From contig NZ_BIMF01000001.1 in NCBI RefSeq assembly GCF_004000945.1, forward strand, positions 372,001 through 436,000: DNA of 64,000 bases, given 5' to 3'. Every line of letters starts with the position of its first letter. Position 1 is the first letter of the stretch. The notes beneath the pieces were generated by a model, which saw only the letters and a program-made list of their open reading frames with translations, was not told the DNA's origin and searched no databases. Shown here piece by piece: positions 61,734-64,000 of this stretch. This DNA comes from Paenibacillus lautus NBRC 15380 (GTDB lineage: Bacteria; Bacillota; Bacilli; Paenibacillales; Paenibacillaceae). The translations under genes were made by a program, and so were the position numbers.

Positions 61734-62755
61734 CCGTTAAAGCCCAGCATCGTCCGATATTCCGTCGGCGTATGTCCCGTTACCTTCTTGAACATTTTCG
61801 TAAAATGGGGATAGTCCTCGTAACCGACGTTCGCCGCCACGTCGATGATCCGCATATGCGGCAGGGCCAGCAGCTCCTTCGCCCGCTCCATTCGCCGGTG
61901 AATCCGGTACCGGACAAACGTATCGCCCGTCATCTTCTTGAACATTGCGCTAAAATACGTCGGCGTATAACCGGCCATCTCCGCCACTTCCTCCAGGGTG
62001 ATCTCCTCGGACAGATGCGTGTCGATATACGATTTCACTTCATCGAGCGGGTTCTTGAAGTTCCCCCACCGCTGCGTCACCAGATCCGCGGTCATCTGCT
62101 TGACCCTCAGCTCAAATTCATTCAACAGCTGCTCCTGCACCGTGTGGTGACCGATCGGTTCAATCACCGAAACCTCCATATACCCCTTCGAGACGAGACG
62201 ACGGAAAATCATGCCCACCGCGTCATCCAGCAGCTGCTGGAGCTGCGGGACGCTGAGTCCCGCCGCTTGCAGATGCGCCCTCCAATCGACCAACAGCCGA
62301 TCGAGCTGTTCGGTCTGCAGCATCCAGATCTCCTGCCCGATATTTTCAATCCAATCGACATAGGAAGCCAGCGAGACAATGCCTTTATTGCGGTGTTTCA
62401 CAATCGCGTCAAAGGTTTGGTGCAGCACCACGCCGGTAACCGGCTTTAGCAGATAGTGTTTAACCCCATATGCCAGACATTGCTGCGCATATTGGAATTC
62501 GCCATAACCCGAAATGACGATAATTTGAATATGCCCGTACAACTCATGAAGCTCCTGACACAGCTCCAATCCGCCCATTCGGGGCATCCGGATATCGGTC
62601 AGCAGTACATCCGGCTCGAATTCCTTGATCAGTGAGAGCGCATGCTCACCATTCACGGCCGTGTCAATGGCATCAAACTGCAGACGGTAGGTCTCCGCCA
62701 TCTTGACCAGCCCTCTTCGGATTACGGGTTCGTCGTCAGCAATAAGCAACCGCAT
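61730..62755 (-). CDS. response regulator, AraC type (YesN-like)
   Basis: A 341-residue regulator. The receiver domain (1-120) has LIADDEP, Asp54 in LLTDIRMPRMGG and Lys in YLLKPVTG. The C-terminal AraC domain reads TLEEVAEMAGYTPTYFSAMFKKMTGDTFVRYRIHRRMERA and DVAANVGYEDYPHFTKMFKKVTGHTP. GGAGG stands 10 bases before the ATG. It is shorter than the regulator at 7.1-8.3 kb, with a smaller linker. It probably controls the polysaccharide genes or the transporter to which the partial binding protein belongs. Confidence 0.94.
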   Translation of the reverse strand: MRLLIADDEPVIRRGLVKMAETYRLQFDAIDTAVNGEHALSLIKEFEPDVLLTDIRMPRMGGLELCQELHELYGHIQIIVISGYGEFQYAQQCLAYGVKHYLLKPVTGVVLHQTFDAIVKHRNKGIVSLASYVDWIENIGQEIWMLQTEQLDRLLVDWRAHLQAAGLSVPQLQQLLDDAVGMIFRRLVSKGYMEVSVIEPIGHHTVQEQLLNEFELRVKQMTADLVTQRWGNFKNPLDEVKSYIDTHLSEEITLEEVAEMAGYTPTYFSAMFKKMTGDTFVRYRIHRRMERAKELLALPHMRIIDVAANVGYEDYPHFTKMFKKVTGHTPTEYRTMLGFNG

Positions 62756-62816
62756 ATCATTTTAGCCTCCTGTATGTAGAAGAATAAGGTATGAGGCAAA
62801 CATCGAATGGAACAAG

Positions 62817-62864
62817 AAGGTATCCGCAGCGGATACCTGTGATGGTAAGACCGGCGGATACCTT
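62817..62864 (-). terminator. terminator or attenuator after the solute-binding protein gene
   Basis: Three copies of the GGTATCCGC motif, two of them inverted: AAGGTATCCGC (62817-62827), GCGGATACCT (62829-62838) and GCGGATACCTT (62854-62864). The first can pair with either of the others, giving two mutually exclusive stems. The T run is weak. Confidence 0.6.
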
Positions 62865-62889
62865 GATTTATCATCCTTCGCTCATTTGG

Positions 62890-62919
62890 GTTAAACGCTT
62901 ACATATCGGATCTATTGTA
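62890..62919 (-). promoter_or_regulatory. -10 box with cre-like site ahead of the second two-component pair
   Basis: On the minus strand TACAAT (62914-62919) is followed 9 bases later by ATGTAAGCGTTTAAC (62890-62904), whose first 13 positions fit the CcpA consensus WTGNAANCGNWNNCW while the last two do not. No clear -35 box was found. Confidence 0.45.
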
Positions 62920-62967
62920 CACGATATATGGAACAAACAGGAGATGCCCTACTTCCTATCTTGGATG

Positions 62968-64000
62968 TTATCTCGTACGGTCTACGACATTCTCCTTGTT
63001 CTTCCAGCGCTCTGTCGCTTCCTTGATGATCTCATCCCCGCCCTTGGCACGGTATTCCTCCAGCACCTTCGGCCAATCGGAGATCGGCTGCTTGCCATAG
63101 ATCATCTTCACCATGCTGTCCAGGATGAATTTAGGTCCCGTGTCTCCGGTCGAAGCCAGATCCGGGAACTTGGAGAAGCTGTTCAGATTCGCCATGAACG
63201 TAATGCCGCCGCGGCCTTCATTGCTCAGCACATCGCTGAACGCCTTGATCACGTCCTGGCCATCCTCGGTAAGGGCCGTCTGCTTCTTATTATAGGTGAG
63301 CTCATGAACGAACCAAAGCTGGTTGGCCCGGAAGCCCGCTTCGTCGACCTCTTGTTTGGTCACAGGCCACTTATAGTTGACATTCCCGTTCTCCATTGTG
63401 TAATTCTCGCCTTCAATTCCGAAGGAGAAGAACATATCGGCTTCCTCCGTCAGCATCCAATCCAGAAATTTAATGATTTCGATGGCTTTCTCTTTTCCCA
63501 CCTTGTTATTGATATAGTACGTGGTCGATACCGAGCTGTATAAGCCGAGTCCGCCCTTGCCGTCCGGTCCGGTCGGGGATGGGTAAATATCCACCTTCAT
63601 CGAAGGATCCACTTCCTTCAGCTTGGTGCGGAACCCGATCAGCCCCTCGCCGTTGGAGGCCCACATCCCGGATTTGCCGGCATTGATATTGCGTCCGTAA
63701 TCCTCTTGAGAGAGCGAAGCGAAATCCTTCGGGATCAGACCCTCATCATACATCGTCTTATACGTCTGGAGCGCCTTGGTCATGTTCTCGACATCGAAAA
63801 ATTTCGGTACGACCTCCCCATTCAGCTCCATGAACTGGAACGGCAGCACGTCGTATGCCCCAAGGAAAGTATCCGCATATTTAAAGCCCTCACGGTACTG
63901 GTATGGGTGCTCTACACCCAGCTTCTTAAAGGCACGCAGCATATCCAGGTACTCTTCGACGGTTTTAGGCGCTTCCTTGATGCCGGCCTTCTCCATGAGA
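62968..64000 (-). CDS. extracellular solute-binding protein, LplA/YtcQ-like (5' end outside window)
   Basis: The C-terminal 343 or so residues of a large sugar-binding lipoprotein; the frame is open to the right edge, so signal peptide and lipobox are not visible. Typical text includes VEEYLDMLRAFKKLG, DFASLSQEDYGRNINAGKSGMWASNGEG, WMLTEEADMFFSFGIEGENYTMENGN and WPKVLEEYRAKGGDEIIKEA. These match the long (about 540-residue) family that feeds LplB/YtcP permeases with oligosaccharides. It is followed by the AraC-type regulator and kinase genes in the same direction. Confidence 0.92.
   Translation of the reverse strand, partial: LMEKAGIKEAPKTVEEYLDMLRAFKKLGVEHPYQYREGFKYADTFLGAYDVLPFQFMELNGEVVPKFFDVENMTKALQTYKTMYDEGLIPKDFASLSQEDYGRNINAGKSGMWASNGEGLIGFRTKLKEVDPSMKVDIYPSPTGPDGKGGLGLYSSVSTTYYINNKVGKEKAIEIIKFLDWMLTEEADMFFSFGIEGENYTMENGNVNYKWPVTKQEVDEAGFRANQLWFVHELTYNKKQTALTEDGQDVIKAFSDVLSNEGRGGITFMANLNSFSKFPDLASTGDTGPKFILDSMVKMIYGKQPISDWPKVLEEYRAKGGDEIIKEATERWKNKENVVDRTR

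Overview
The window looks like chromosomal DNA of a Gram-positive, endospore-forming soil bacterium of the Paenibacillus type. The evidence is AGGAGG-type ribosome binding sites, lipobox solute-binding proteins, two YesM/YesN-style two-component systems beside sugar ABC transporters, S-layer (SLH) sequence, a YheC/YheD spore-coat-like ATP-grasp protein, and many glycoside hydrolases. Base composition is roughly even, except for one clearly AT-rich island near 57.2-58.9 kb. No rRNA, tRNA or CRISPR array was seen.

Layout. (1) 1-12 kb: a galactoside-type utilisation locus on the minus strand: GH63-like hydrolase, sensor kinase, AraC-type response regulator, solute-binding lipoprotein, two permeases, GH2 beta-galactosidase and an MFS transporter. 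Similar CcpA (cre)-like sites lie ahead of three of its units. (2) 12-18 kb: a regulatory patch with two TetR systems and their visible operators, a sigma factor translationally coupled to a 402-residue repeat protein and a 65-residue protein, two micro-proteins of 26 and 31 residues too short for normal gene calling, and an NAD-binding epimerase-like protein. (3) 18-25 kb: a BMP-type nucleoside ABC importer, a YuiH-like molybdoenzyme and a nucleoside phosphorylase, with a PurBox upstream. (4) 25-40 kb: mostly single genes: MATE pump, GH19 chitinase with a possible leader peptide, YheCD-like protein, and a regulator/MalY-PatB lyase/NhaC antiporter/RidA cluster. Also here are CYTH and DinB proteins, two aldo-keto reductases with an HxlR regulator, and a KGG stress protein. 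(5) 40-48 kb: MerR-TipA-like regulator, LCP cell-wall ligase, AraC regulator divergent from a short pyruvate kinase, a royal-jelly-family protein, an APH-like kinase and a decayed msrAB. (6) 48-64 kb: a plant-polysaccharide locus (GH95 fucosidase, CBM32/beta-helix protein, GH97 enzyme) and a second kinase/regulator/solute-binding set running off the right edge. Between these lies a mobile island: remnants of an IS3 element bracket an AT-rich segment with a secreted protein and a membrane protein of unknown function.

Decay is a theme. An SLH protein, a manganese catalase, an SRAP/YedK protein, an msrAB gene, both IS3 open reading frames and two gene tails are broken or truncated. The most promising little-described material is the sigma/repeat-protein operon, the twin micro-proteins under a shared TetR-type operator, and the AT-rich island inside the split IS3 element.
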